This document shows, piece by piece, positions 23,329 through 31,494 of a stretch of DNA of 64,000 nt. The notes under the pieces were generated by a model. The model saw only the letters and a list, made by a program, of their open reading frames with translations, had not been told where the DNA came from and made no database searches. The position numbers and the translations under genes are program-made. The DNA is from Streptomyces sp. NBC_00223 (GTDB taxonomy: Bacteria; Actinomycetota; Actinomycetes; Streptomycetales; Streptomycetaceae), in the NCBI RefSeq assembly GCF_036199905.1, contig NZ_CP108109.1, positions 7,010,501-7,074,500 of the forward strand. The letters are read 5' to 3'. Numbering within the stretch: the stretch's first letter is position 1; the number at the start of each line of letters is the position of its first letter.

Positions 23329-24858
23329 GTGGCTACCATCGGCGAAGCCGGCGAGGCGGAGCTGGCAGGCGCGGTCGACGCGGAGAGCGCGGCGGAACCC
23401 GAGTTCCGCTGGGAGCGCTCGCACACCTTCGCCCTCGTCGTCCTCTGCCTGGCCCTGCTCCTCGACACGGTCGACATCACGATCGTCAACGTGGCGCTGC
23501 CCACCCTCCAGCGCGACCTGCACTTCTCGCAGGCCGGCCTGTCGTGGGTGGTCAACGCCTACGTCGTCCTCTTCGGCGGCTTCCTGCTGCTGGGCGGGCG
23601 CACCGGGGACGTCGTCGGGCGCAAGAAGGTCTTCCTGGCCGGCACCGCGGTCTTCACCGCGGCCTCGCTGGCGGCGGGCCTGGCGCAGAACTCGACAACC
23701 CTGGTCGTCGCCCGCGGCGCGCAGGGCATCGCCGGTGCCTTCATCGCCGCGATGACCCTGGCGATCCTGGTCACCACCTTCCCCGAGGGCAAGGCCCGCA
23801 CCAAGGCCATGGCCATCTGGGGCACCACCGCGGGCTTCGCCGGCGCGCTGGGCGTCCTGGGCGGCGGTCTGCTGATGAGCGGGCCCGGCTGGCGCTGGAT
23901 CTTCCTGATCAACCTGCCGGTCTGCGCCTTCATCCTGATCGCGGCAGTGAAGTACCTGCTGCCCGATGGCCCCGGCGGCCACCACCGCAGCTTCGACATC
24001 ATCGGCGCGATCACCGTCACCGGCGGCGTCACCCTGCTCGCGTACGGCTTCGTGCAGACCGACACCCACGACTGGGGCTCGGGCCGCACCCTGGGGCTGC
24101 TGGGCGGGGCCGCGGTGATCCTGATCTACTTCGTCGCGCACGAGCTGTACGTCACCAAGGAGCCGCTGTTCTCCTTCTCGCTGCTGCGCAACAAGGCGGT
24201 CGCCGGAGCCAACGCGGTGCAGGCGCTCTTCGCCACCAGCATGTGGCTGCTGTTCTTCTTCTTCACGCTCTTCGAGCAGCAGGTGCTGGGCTACTCCGCG
24301 CTCAAGACCGGTCTTTCCTACCTGCCGTTCACCCTGGTCATCGTGCTCGCGGCGGGCTTCGGCCCCAAGCTGCTGCCGTACCTGGGCACCCGCGTGGTGG
24401 TCATCGCCGGTTCGCTGATCGCCGCCGTCGGCCTGTGGATGTTCTCCCGGATCAGCGAGGACAGCGGCCTGTGGGCCGGGCTGATCCTGCCGTCGGTGAT
24501 CTACAGCTTCGGCTTCTCGATCCTCTACATCCCGATCAACGTGGCCGCGGTCTCCGGCGTGCCGGCCGAACAGACCGGTGTCGCCTCCGCGCTGCTCAAC
24601 GTCAGCCGTCAGGTGCTCGGCGCCATCGGCTTCGCGATCGTGGCGTCCATCGCCACCGATCGCACCAACAACAAGCTGGCGGCCGGACACAAGGCGGGCG
24701 ACGCCTTGGTCAGCGGCTTCCGGCTGGGCTTCGGTATCGCCGCCGCCGTGGTTGTGGCCGCCGCGGTCGCGGCCCTGTTGCTCTTCCGTGAGGACGGCAG
24801 GGTGCCCAGGGGCGCGAAGGCGGGTGCCGGGGCGCCGCAGGAGAACGCGACGGTCTGA
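23329..24858 (+). CDS. MFS exporter, DHA2 (EmrB/QacA) 14-TM family
   Basis: A roughly 509-aa drug:proton antiporter. Motif A (GGRTGDVVGRKK) follows TM2, and LDTVDITIVNVALPT in TM1 is typical of DHA2 proteins. GAGAGG abuts the ATG at 23320, so the GTG at 23329, nine bases from it, is the better start. It is divergent from the TetR gene and lies between tailoring genes and the tetronate cassette, so export of and self-resistance to the cluster product is the likely role. Confidence 0.93.
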   Translation: MATIGEAGEAELAGAVDAESAAEPEFRWERSHTFALVVLCLALLLDTVDITIVNVALPTLQRDLHFSQAGLSWVVNAYVVLFGGFLLLGGRTGDVVGRKKVFLAGTAVFTAASLAAGLAQNSTTLVVARGAQGIAGAFIAAMTLAILVTTFPEGKARTKAMAIWGTTAGFAGALGVLGGGLLMSGPGWRWIFLINLPVCAFILIAAVKYLLPDGPGGHHRSFDIIGAITVTGGVTLLAYGFVQTDTHDWGSGRTLGLLGGAAVILIYFVAHELYVTKEPLFSFSLLRNKAVAGANAVQALFATSMWLLFFFFTLFEQQVLGYSALKTGLSYLPFTLVIVLAAGFGPKLLPYLGTRVVVIAGSLIAAVGLWMFSRISEDSGLWAGLILPSVIYSFGFSILYIPINVAAVSGVPAEQTGVASALLNVSRQVLGAIGFAIVASIATDRTNNKLAAGHKAGDALVSGFRLGFGIAAAVVVAAAVAALLLFREDGRVPRGAKAGAGAPQENATV

Positions 24859-24884
24859 GGCCGGCGCGACTTCCAGCGGCGTAC

Positions 24885-24922
24885 GGGCGCGTGTCCGGGG
24901 ACCTGACCCCGGGCACGCGCCC
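24885..24922 (+). terminator. Long hairpin terminator after the MFS gene
   Basis: Sixteen-base arms (24885-24900 and 24907-24922) pair with one G-T wobble around the loop ACCTGA, 27 bases after the stop. No U-tract, as is normal in Streptomyces. It separates the exporter from the KASIII operon promoter. Confidence 0.75.
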
Positions 24923-25033
24923 TCGTCGCGGTGCACGGGGGATCGTTACGAGGCGGGGCGGGCGCGCGGGAGCGGTGTGCCCGGGCCTCCCTCAGGCGGT
25001 ACGGCCGGGCTCCACGGAGTCCGTACGTCCCGG

Positions 25034-25062
25034 CAAGCTCGGGCCAAGGCCCGCTTTAGACG
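25034..25062 (+). promoter_or_regulatory. Putative SARP site and -10 of the tetronate cassette
   Basis: Direct repeats CAAGCTCGGGC (25034) and CAAGGCCCGCT (25045) are exactly 11 bases apart, with TAGACG two bases later (25057). The KASIII start is 54 bases further on. This would put all five tetronate genes under the SARP. Confidence 0.65.
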
Positions 25063-25115
25063 CCGTACCGAGGATGAGCGGGAGAAGCGATCACCCTCTC
25101 CGCCCGGAGGTACGC

Positions 25116-26141
25116 ATGGCCGACGTCCACATCCGCTCGGTCGGCACGGCCCTGCCAGGACCCCCGATCGACAACGCGGCGCTCGCCCGCAGACTGCGGA
25201 TGAGCGGGCAGTGGGAGCAGTGGGTCGATGTCTTCATCGGCACCGAGACCCGGCATCTGAGCGTCGACCTCGACACCGGGGAGCCGCGCTCCTCGCTCGC
25301 CGACCTCGCGGTGACCGCGTCCCGTACCGCGCTCGACCGGGCCGGGCTGGGAGCGGGGGACATCGATCTGATCGTGATGGGCTCCGCGCTGCCCGACCTG
25401 CTGATGCCGACCACCGTCAATGTCGTGGCCGACCGCCTCGGCATCAACCAACTGCCCACCTACCAGCTCCAGTCCGGCTGCACCGGCGCCGTACAGGCGC
25501 TGCACCTGGGCGTACAGCTGCTGGGCACCGGGCAGTACCGCAACGCGCTGGTCATCGGCGGCGACACCACTGCCAAGATCCTCGACTTCGACGCCGACTT
25601 CACCCGGCTCTCGCCCGACCAGATGGTCAACTACGTGCTCTTCGGCGACGGCGCAGGCGCCATGGTGCTCAGCACCGAGCCGGGACCGGGCTCCGCCGTC
25701 GTCCGCCATGTGCTGACCCGGCTCACCGGACAGGGCAGGACCCCCGGCCAGACCGTCGACTGGTTCGGGCCCGCCGACCGCACCTCGTCGCGGCCGCCGC
25801 TGATCGAGGACTACAAGGCGATCGAGGAGTCCGTGCCCGCCCTGAGCGTGGAGATCCTCGCCGAACTCCGCGCCGAACTGGGCTGGGAGAACTCCGACAT
25901 CGACTTCCTGCTGCCGCCGCAGCTGTCCGGCCGGATGACCGAGCGGATCGTCAAACTCCTCGACGTCGACAGCGCCCGCCAGATCAGCTGTGTGCAGGCC
26001 ACCGGCAACAACGGCAACGCCACGCCCTTCTTCCAGGTCGAGCGCGCGCTGGCCGAGATGACCGCGGGCCAGCGGGCGCTGTGCATCTGCGTCGAGTCCA
26101 GCAAGTGGATCAAAGCCGGTTTCGCCGTGGAGAGGGTCTGA
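25116..26141 (+). CDS. KASIII-like protein of tetronate formation (AbyA1-type)
   Basis: A 341-aa thiolase-fold 3-oxoacyl-ACP synthase III homologue. Start ATG follows CCGGAGG by five bases; an upstream in-frame ATG lacks support. The nucleophile Cys122 lies in LQSGCTGAVQ and the Asn301 motif is NNGNATPFF, but the position of the catalytic His reads FLLPPQLSG: Pro268 replaces it. In characterised tetronate pathways a KASIII homologue acts with glyceryl-ACP to join the glyceryl unit to the beta-ketoacyl chain and close the ring. Loss of His argues against ordinary decarboxylative condensation, fitting this unusual chemistry. It is the first gene of the five-gene cassette. Confidence 0.9.
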   Translation: MADVHIRSVGTALPGPPIDNAALARRLRMSGQWEQWVDVFIGTETRHLSVDLDTGEPRSSLADLAVTASRTALDRAGLGAGDIDLIVMGSALPDLLMPTTVNVVADRLGINQLPTYQLQSGCTGAVQALHLGVQLLGTGQYRNALVIGGDTTAKILDFDADFTRLSPDQMVNYVLFGDGAGAMVLSTEPGPGSAVVRHVLTRLTGQGRTPGQTVDWFGPADRTSSRPPLIEDYKAIEESVPALSVEILAELRAELGWENSDIDFLLPPQLSGRMTERIVKLLDVDSARQISCVQATGNNGNATPFFQVERALAEMTAGQRALCICVESSKWIKAGFAVERV

Positions 26142-26146
26142 CGGCC

Positions 26147-28093
26147 ATGCCACCCACCCCGTCCGCCGGCGTTCCCGCCGAGGACAGCCCGTCCGCCGCC
26201 TTGTCGGCCCTCCACCGCGACGGCCGACTCGCCGCCGGCTACCCCAAGGTCCAGGGCCTGCTCACCGGCCTCACCGGTCCCGAACTCGCCCGCGCCGGAC
26301 AGCTGTTGAGCCGTCTCGACCCCGACGCCGTACTGGCCGAGCACCCCGGTGTGCCGACGGTGAGCGCGGCGATCACCGGCCACGGCACCCTCGGCACCCT
26401 GCTGCCCGCGCTCACCGCCGAGTGCGCCCGCCACGGACTGCTGCTGCGCGCCCGGGTCTCCGCCTTCGACTCCTACGTCTTCGACCTGTCAGACCCCGGC
26501 AGCGACCTCTACGCCGCCGACCCCGATCTCGTGCTGTGCGTCCTGGACCACACCGTCGTCTTCGACGAGATCCCCGCCGTCTGGACGCCCGACGACGTAC
26601 GCAAGACCGTCGAGGCGAAACTGCGGCTGCTCGGCGGGCTGGCCGAACGCTTCTCCGGCACCGCCCGCGGCACCCTCGTCCTCAACACCGTGCCGCTGCC
26701 CCGCCCGTACACCGCGCAGCTCGTCGACTACCGCTCGCGCGCCGAACTCGGCGTGATCTGGCGGGAGTTCAACGCCGGACTGCTGCGGCTGAGCGCGGAC
26801 CACCCGGCGCTGGTCGTCCTCGACCTGGACCCGCTGGTGGCCGACGGGCTGCCCGTCACCGAACCCCGGATGAGCGTCTACGCCAAGGCGCATCTGTCCG
26901 TCGAACTGCTCGCCGGATACGCCCGCGAGGCCGGACACCTGGCCCGCAACCTCACCGGCCGTACCAAGAAGGTGCTCGTCCTGGACATGGACGAGACCCT
27001 GTGGGGCGGCATCCTCGGCGACGACGGCCCGGACGGCATCGAGGTCTCCGGCAGCCACCGGGGCGAGGCGTTCGGCGCCTTCCAGCGGGTGGTGCGGCAA
27101 CTCGGCTCGCAGGGCGTACTGGTGGCCGCCGTCACCAAGAACGACGCCGAACTCGTCCGCCAAGTCCTCACCGAAAAGCCGGATATGACGCTGCGCGAAA
27201 GCGACTTCGTGCGCGTCAACGCCAACTGGCGTCCCAAGCACGACAATCTCACCGAACTGGCGGGCGTGCTCAACCTCGGCACCGACAGCTTTGTCTTCGC
27301 CGACGACAGCGCCTACGAATGCGGCCTGGTCGCCCGGGAGTTGCCCGGCGTCACCGTGCTGAAGCTGGACGCGGAACCGGCGCTGCACATCGACAAGCTG
27401 CTGCGCGACGGCTGGTTCGACACCCGCCAGCTGTCCGCCGAGGACCGCGCCCGCACCGGGCTCTACCGGGTCGAGGCCGCCCGCAGCGACTTCCTTCAGA
27501 GCTTCTCCTCGATCGACGACTACCTCGCCGAACTCGGCGTCACCGTGACGCTCGCGGCCGCCGCGGACAGCGAGCTGGCCCGGGTCTCCCAGATCACCCT
27601 GCGCACCAACCAGTTCAACCTCACCACCCAGCGGCTCCAGCCGCCGCAGGTGGCGGCGCTGGCCGCCGACCCGGACGCACAGGTGCTGGTGATCGCCTCC
27701 GCCGACCGCTTCGGCGACAACGGGACCGTCGGCGCCGTCCTCACCCACCGCGACAGCGACGGGCTGCACATCGACAACTTCCTGCTCAGCTGCCGGGTCT
27801 TCTCCCGCGGTATCGAGCAGGCGTGCCTGTCCGCGCTGCTCACCCACGCCAGGGAGACCGGCGCGCCCGCCGTCCACGGCACCTACCGGGCCACCGCCAA
27901 GAACGGCAACGTTCGCGACTTCTACCCCCGTTCGGGCTTCGCCCTGGTCTCCGAGGACGACGGCACCGCCCACTACCGCCACGACCTCACCGACATCGTC
28001 CCGGTCCCCGCCCACCTCCGGCTGACACGGGAGTTCGGCACGGAAGCCGGCGACACCACCGCCGACCTCACAGGCACAGGAGAACGTTCATGA
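26147..28093 (+). CDS. FkbH-like glyceryl-ACP synthase (HAD superfamily)
   Basis: A 648-aa FkbH-family protein. The HAD-type motif DMDETLWGG (Asp280 and Asp282) marks the domain that takes a glyceryl group from 1,3-bisphosphoglycerate, dephosphorylates it and loads it onto an ACP. A roughly 260-residue N-terminal domain with SGNH-like features precedes it (VLCVLDHTVVFDE, then KTVEAKLRLL). ATG at 26147 follows GGAGAGGG with a 10-base gap; the open frame upstream overlaps the KASIII gene and is not coding. It lies five bases after the KASIII stop and overlaps the ACP start as ATGA. Substrate assignment comes from the family and the cassette context. Confidence 0.93.
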   Translation: MPPTPSAGVPAEDSPSAALSALHRDGRLAAGYPKVQGLLTGLTGPELARAGQLLSRLDPDAVLAEHPGVPTVSAAITGHGTLGTLLPALTAECARHGLLLRARVSAFDSYVFDLSDPGSDLYAADPDLVLCVLDHTVVFDEIPAVWTPDDVRKTVEAKLRLLGGLAERFSGTARGTLVLNTVPLPRPYTAQLVDYRSRAELGVIWREFNAGLLRLSADHPALVVLDLDPLVADGLPVTEPRMSVYAKAHLSVELLAGYAREAGHLARNLTGRTKKVLVLDMDETLWGGILGDDGPDGIEVSGSHRGEAFGAFQRVVRQLGSQGVLVAAVTKNDAELVRQVLTEKPDMTLRESDFVRVNANWRPKHDNLTELAGVLNLGTDSFVFADDSAYECGLVARELPGVTVLKLDAEPALHIDKLLRDGWFDTRQLSAEDRARTGLYRVEAARSDFLQSFSSIDDYLAELGVTVTLAAAADSELARVSQITLRTNQFNLTTQRLQPPQVAALAADPDAQVLVIASADRFGDNGTVGAVLTHRDSDGLHIDNFLLSCRVFSRGIEQACLSALLTHARETGAPAVHGTYRATAKNGNVRDFYPRSGFALVSEDDGTAHYRHDLTDIVPVPAHLRLTREFGTEAGDTTADLTGTGERS

Positions 28094-28317
28094 ACAGCAT
28101 CGACGAGTTCGCCACCCTCGTCAGGGACGAACTCGGCCTGGCCGTCACGGCCGAGGAACTCGGCACGAGCTTCGACGACCTGCCCGGCTGGGACTCCCTG
28201 CATCTGCTGTGGCTGCTCACCGTCCTGGAACGCACCACCGGCCGCCGCGTCCCGCTGTCCGACGTCCTCGAAGCCGCCAGCCTCCAGGGCGTGTACGAAC
28301 TGGCGGTCGCCGTATGA
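28090..28317 (+). CDS. Discrete acyl carrier protein for the glyceryl unit
   Basis: A 75-aa stand-alone ACP with the phosphopantetheine site GWDSLHLL (Ser36). It overlaps the FkbH-like gene upstream and the acyltransferase downstream, both by ATGA, so the three are translationally coupled. In tetronate biosynthesis this protein carries the glyceryl group made by the FkbH-like enzyme and delivers it to the ring-forming step. Confidence 0.94.
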   Translation: MNSIDEFATLVRDELGLAVTAEELGTSFDDLPGWDSLHLLWLLTVLERTTGRRVPLSDVLEAASLQGVYELAVAV

Positions 28318-29132
28318 CCGAGGGCGTCCCCATCGCGGCCCAGCGCCGCCACACCCTGTACTTCCTGGAGTCCATACGGGACTTCGCGCCGGTCTTCCTC
28401 GACACCGAGGTCGACATGGGCCGCGTCCTGGCCCACCGCGCCGCCGCCCGCGCCCGCGGCACCCGCTACTCGCTGGTGAGTTACGTACTGCTGGCCGGCG
28501 GCCGCACCCTGGCCCTGCACCCCGAGGCGAACGCGGCCATCCGCGGCCGGCTGCGGCCCAAAGTGGCCCGGTACGACACCGTCAACGGCAAGTTCACCCT
28601 GGACAAGCGGGTCGGCGGCCACCGCGTGGTGCTGTCCACCGTCGTACGCGGCATCGACACCGCGAGCCTGGACGCCGTCCAGGAGCGTGTCGACCACTTC
28701 CGCGACGGCGACCCCGACACCATGCCGGAGTTCGCCCCCGTCCGTGAACTGCACCGGCTGTCCTGGGCCCGCGGCCGCCGCCTCGCCGCCCGCGCCACCG
28801 GCTCGCTCACCACCCACCCGCTGCTCTACGGCACCCTGGCCGTCACCTCGCTCGGCCACCGCGACGTCGACAGCTTCCACTCGGTCGGCGGCACCACCGT
28901 CACCCTGGGCGTCGGCCGCATCCTGGACCGCCCGGTGGTACGGGACGGCGCCGTGACGGTCGCGCCCGTGATGCGGCTCAGCCTCGCCTTCGACCACCGC
29001 GTCATCGACGGAGCCGAGGCCGCCGACGTACTCACCGACGTCAAGCGCCACTTGGAGACCTTCGACCCCGAAGCCCGGCCCGCCGCCACCGGCACGGCCG
29101 CGGCCCGCCCGACCGTACGAGGTGCGCGATGA
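28314..29132 (+). CDS. 2-oxoacid dehydrogenase E2-type acyltransferase (AbyA4/Agg4-type)
   Basis: A 272-aa protein equal to the catalytic domain of dihydrolipoyl acyltransferases without lipoyl or peripheral-binding domains. The catalytic motif is FDHRVIDG (His228, Asp232). In agglomerin and abyssomicin biosynthesis the equivalent enzyme acetylates the exocyclic hydroxymethyl of the tetronate so that acetate can be eliminated. Overlaps with both neighbours (ATGA) support a single operon and coupled stoichiometry. Confidence 0.93.
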   Translation: MTEGVPIAAQRRHTLYFLESIRDFAPVFLDTEVDMGRVLAHRAAARARGTRYSLVSYVLLAGGRTLALHPEANAAIRGRLRPKVARYDTVNGKFTLDKRVGGHRVVLSTVVRGIDTASLDAVQERVDHFRDGDPDTMPEFAPVRELHRLSWARGRRLAARATGSLTTHPLLYGTLAVTSLGHRDVDSFHSVGGTTVTLGVGRILDRPVVRDGAVTVAPVMRLSLAFDHRVIDGAEAADVLTDVKRHLETFDPEARPAATGTAAARPTVRGAR

Positions 29133-30223
29133 CCGACGTCGGCGAACTCAAGCAGTTCGGCCTGGTGCACACCAAGACCCAGGGCATACCGCCCGACGAG
29201 TTCGAGCGGATCAGCGCGCTCATCACCAACGACGAGGACGGCGCCGACGGCTCCTGGGCGGCCGAGTGGAACCGCGCGGCCGGCGCGATCGACCTCCAGG
29301 GTCACCCCGAACTGGCCTATCGCTACTACGCGATGGCCCGCTTCCCCTACATCGACGGACCCACCCGCCGCTACGCCCTCCACCAGTGCGTCGCCGACTT
29401 CGGCGCGGCCCACGCGGGCCAGGGCTTCGAACGGCTCGACCTGGAGATCGGCGGCGGCCGCGTCGGCTGCTGGGCGGTCGGGCTGTCCGCGACCGAGCCC
29501 AAACCGCTGCTCGTGGTGACCGGCGGCATCGTCGCCGCGAAGGAGCAGTACGCGCCGATGATGGCCCTCGCCACCAGCCTCGGCATGGCCGGCCTGGTCA
29601 CCGAGATGCCCGGCGTCGGCGAGAACACCCTGAGCTACGACGCCAAGAGCTGGGAGCTCTTCCCCGCACTCCTCGACGCGGTCGGCGACCGCGCCGACGT
29701 GGAGCACACCTACGCCATGGCGCTCAGCTTCAGCGGCCACCTCGCACTGCGCGCCGCGACCCACGACCGGCGGATCAAGGGCATCGTGGCCGCCGCCGCG
29801 CCCGTCAGCGACTTCTACACCGACGACGACTGGCACCGGCGGCTGCCCCGGATCACCGCCGACACCCTCGCCCACCTCACCGACACCGAACTGCCCGAAC
29901 TCGCCGACCACATGCGGGACTGGGCCCTCACCCCGGCCGAACTCGCCTCGCTCACCATCCCCGTGTACTGCATGGGCAGCGACGGCGACGAGATCATCCC
30001 ACCGGGCGAAATCGGCCATCTCCGCCGCCACGTAAGGGACTTGCACGTACTCAGCTACCGGGACGCGCACGCGGCGCCCCGGCACGTCACCGAGACCCAG
30101 ACATGGCTGCTGCACTCGGTGCTCACCATGCGCGGCGGCAGCCCCCGGGAGCGGCTGCGGCTCGGGGCGAAGCTGCGGTATCTGCGCTGGCGCAGGCTGA
30201 TCGGCCAGTGGCGGGGGAAGTAG
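29129..30223 (+). CDS. Alpha/beta-hydrolase-fold enzyme for acetate elimination (AbyA5/Agg5-type)
   Basis: A 364-aa alpha/beta-hydrolase-fold protein with an N-terminal helical region and a nucleophile-elbow-like segment ALSFSGHLA (Ser200 to Ser202) that departs from strict GxSxG. The oxyanion region reads LLVVTGGIVAAKEQYAP; a late Asp (GSDGDEIIPP) and His (YRDAHAAPRH) could complete the site. In agglomerin and abyssomicin pathways this family removes acetate from the acetylated tetronate to give the exocyclic methylene. It is the last cassette gene; the exonuclease stop follows on the other strand with no gap, marking the right edge of the cluster. Confidence 0.9.
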   Translation: MTDVGELKQFGLVHTKTQGIPPDEFERISALITNDEDGADGSWAAEWNRAAGAIDLQGHPELAYRYYAMARFPYIDGPTRRYALHQCVADFGAAHAGQGFERLDLEIGGGRVGCWAVGLSATEPKPLLVVTGGIVAAKEQYAPMMALATSLGMAGLVTEMPGVGENTLSYDAKSWELFPALLDAVGDRADVEHTYAMALSFSGHLALRAATHDRRIKGIVAAAAPVSDFYTDDDWHRRLPRITADTLAHLTDTELPELADHMRDWALTPAELASLTIPVYCMGSDGDEIIPPGEIGHLRRHVRDLHVLSYRDAHAAPRHVTETQTWLLHSVLTMRGGSPRERLRLGAKLRYLRWRRLIGQWRGK

Positions 30224-31147
30224 TCAGGCGGCCAGCGCCGCCAGCAGACGGGTGAGCGAGCCGCCCAGACCCCAGCGGGCGGCCAACTCCTCAAGCGCCT
30301 CCGGATTCGCGGGCTCGGCCGGCAGCCTGGCGTCGAACCCGTCCGGCAGCGGCACGTCCGAGGCGACCCGGACCACCTTCGGGGCCACATCCAGATACGC
30401 GGCGGCCTCGGCGATGTTGCGGCGGCGGGCCGGGGTCAGCTTCGAGAACGGATCGGCCGCGGCCGCCCGTACCCCGGCCAGATCCCCGTACAGCGTCACC
30501 AGGTCCGCGGCGGACTTGTCGCCGATGCCCTTGACCCCCGGCAGCCCGTCGCTGGGGTCACCGCGCAGCGCGGCGAAGTCGGCGTACTGCGCGGCGCGCA
30601 CGCCGTACCGCACGAGAATCGTCTCCTCGTCGATCGTGTCGCAGTCGCCCACACCCTTGCGCGGGTACAGCACGCGCACACCGCGCGCGTCGTCCACCAA
30701 CTGGAACAGATCGCGGTCGCCGGTCACGATCGTCACGGGCGTACGGGACGCGCCGGCCAGCGTGCCGATCACGTCGTCGGCCTCGTACCCCGGAACGCCC
30801 AGCCGGGCGATACCGACGGCATCCAACACGGCCTCGATCACGGGCACTTGCGGCGACAGCGTGTCGGGCACGGCCTCGGTGCTCAACGCCTCCGACGCGG
30901 GCTCCTCGGCCACCCGGTGCGCCTTGTACGACGGAATCAGATCCACCCGCCACTGCGGCCGCCAGTCCGCGTCCATACAGGCGACGAGCGACGCGGGGGA
31001 GTGATCGCCGACCAGCCGCGTAATGAAGTCGAGCAGCCCACGAACGGCGTTGACAGGAGTCCCGTCAGGCGCCTTCACAGACTCGGGCACCCCGAAATAC
31101 GCACGAAAATAAAGGCTGGCAGTGTCGAGCAACATAAGATCGTCCAC
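30224..31147 (-). CDS. 5'-3' exonuclease (Pol I N-terminal-like, FEN family)
   Basis: A 307-aa stand-alone homologue of the 5'-3' exonuclease domain of DNA polymerase I. Acidic metal-binding residues are visible in MLLDTASLYFRAY, GYEADDVIGTLA and VTGDRDLFQLV; the helix-three-turn-helix is LPGVKGIGDKSAADLV. The frame continues upstream but GTG at 31147, or ATG at 31135 (MLLDTAS), is the sensible start. It probably processes flap or RNA-primer structures. Its stop abuts that of the tetronate operon, and it looks like chromosomal backbone rather than part of the cluster. Confidence 0.92.
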   Translation of the reverse strand: MDDLMLLDTASLYFRAYFGVPESVKAPDGTPVNAVRGLLDFITRLVGDHSPASLVACMDADWRPQWRVDLIPSYKAHRVAEEPASEALSTEAVPDTLSPQVPVIEAVLDAVGIARLGVPGYEADDVIGTLAGASRTPVTIVTGDRDLFQLVDDARGVRVLYPRKGVGDCDTIDEETILVRYGVRAAQYADFAALRGDPSDGLPGVKGIGDKSAADLVTLYGDLAGVRAAAADPFSKLTPARRRNIAEAAAYLDVAPKVVRVASDVPLPDGFDARLPAEPANPEALEELAARWGLGGSLTRLLAALAA

Positions 31148-31278
31148 ACCCCCAGCATGCCACGCACCCCCCACCCCACTCGGTGCTGACGATCCGACGA
31201 ACGGCCACCAAATCGGACCCGGTTTTTCCTCACCCACCCGCGACCGTTGGCCGCCAACCGGGCCGGAGGGGACGGGGA

Positions 31279-31361
31279 GGAGGTGTCCCCGCAGAACTGC
31301 GCAAACCAAGGGTCACGCAACCTGGGAGAACGTCACTTGCGCAGTTCGAGGAGTCACCTCC
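31279..31361. promoter_or_regulatory. Long interrupted inverted repeat in a divergent intergenic region
   Basis: Outer arms GGAGGTG (31279) and CACCTCC (31355) and inner arms GAACTGCGCAA (31294) and TTGCGCAGTTC (31337) are nested around a 32-base centre. A second small palindrome, GTTGG-ccg-CCAAC, lies at 31247-31259. The 347-base gap separates the exonuclease from the metal-receptor gene, which diverge, so a terminator is not expected. It could be an operator pair, a structured leader or the remnant of a small repeat element. Confidence 0.5.
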
Positions 31362-31494
31362 GGACTGGCCCCGGAACCGCCCACAGGTTGCACCCGCAGA
31401 CGGAAACGCACCCGCACGGGCGGGCGGGCGGGAAAAACAAGCCCCCCCACGGCAAGTGGGCGCCCCCCGCGCAGGGCCCCCGTACCGTACCCAC

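Noticed and set aside
23212..24936. Extension of the TetR frame across the MFS gene
   Set aside because: TetR starts at ATG 23211 behind AGGAGG; the rest is antisense to the exporter.
24578..26146. FkbH-like protein beginning far upstream inside the MFS and KASIII genes
   Set aside because: The family N-terminus and a ribosome site fit ATG 26147; the earlier part overlaps other real genes.
31148..31494. Cobalamin riboswitch upstream of the metal-receptor gene
   Set aside because: No B12-box (GCCACTG-like) sequence is seen in the gap; only the nested inverted repeat.
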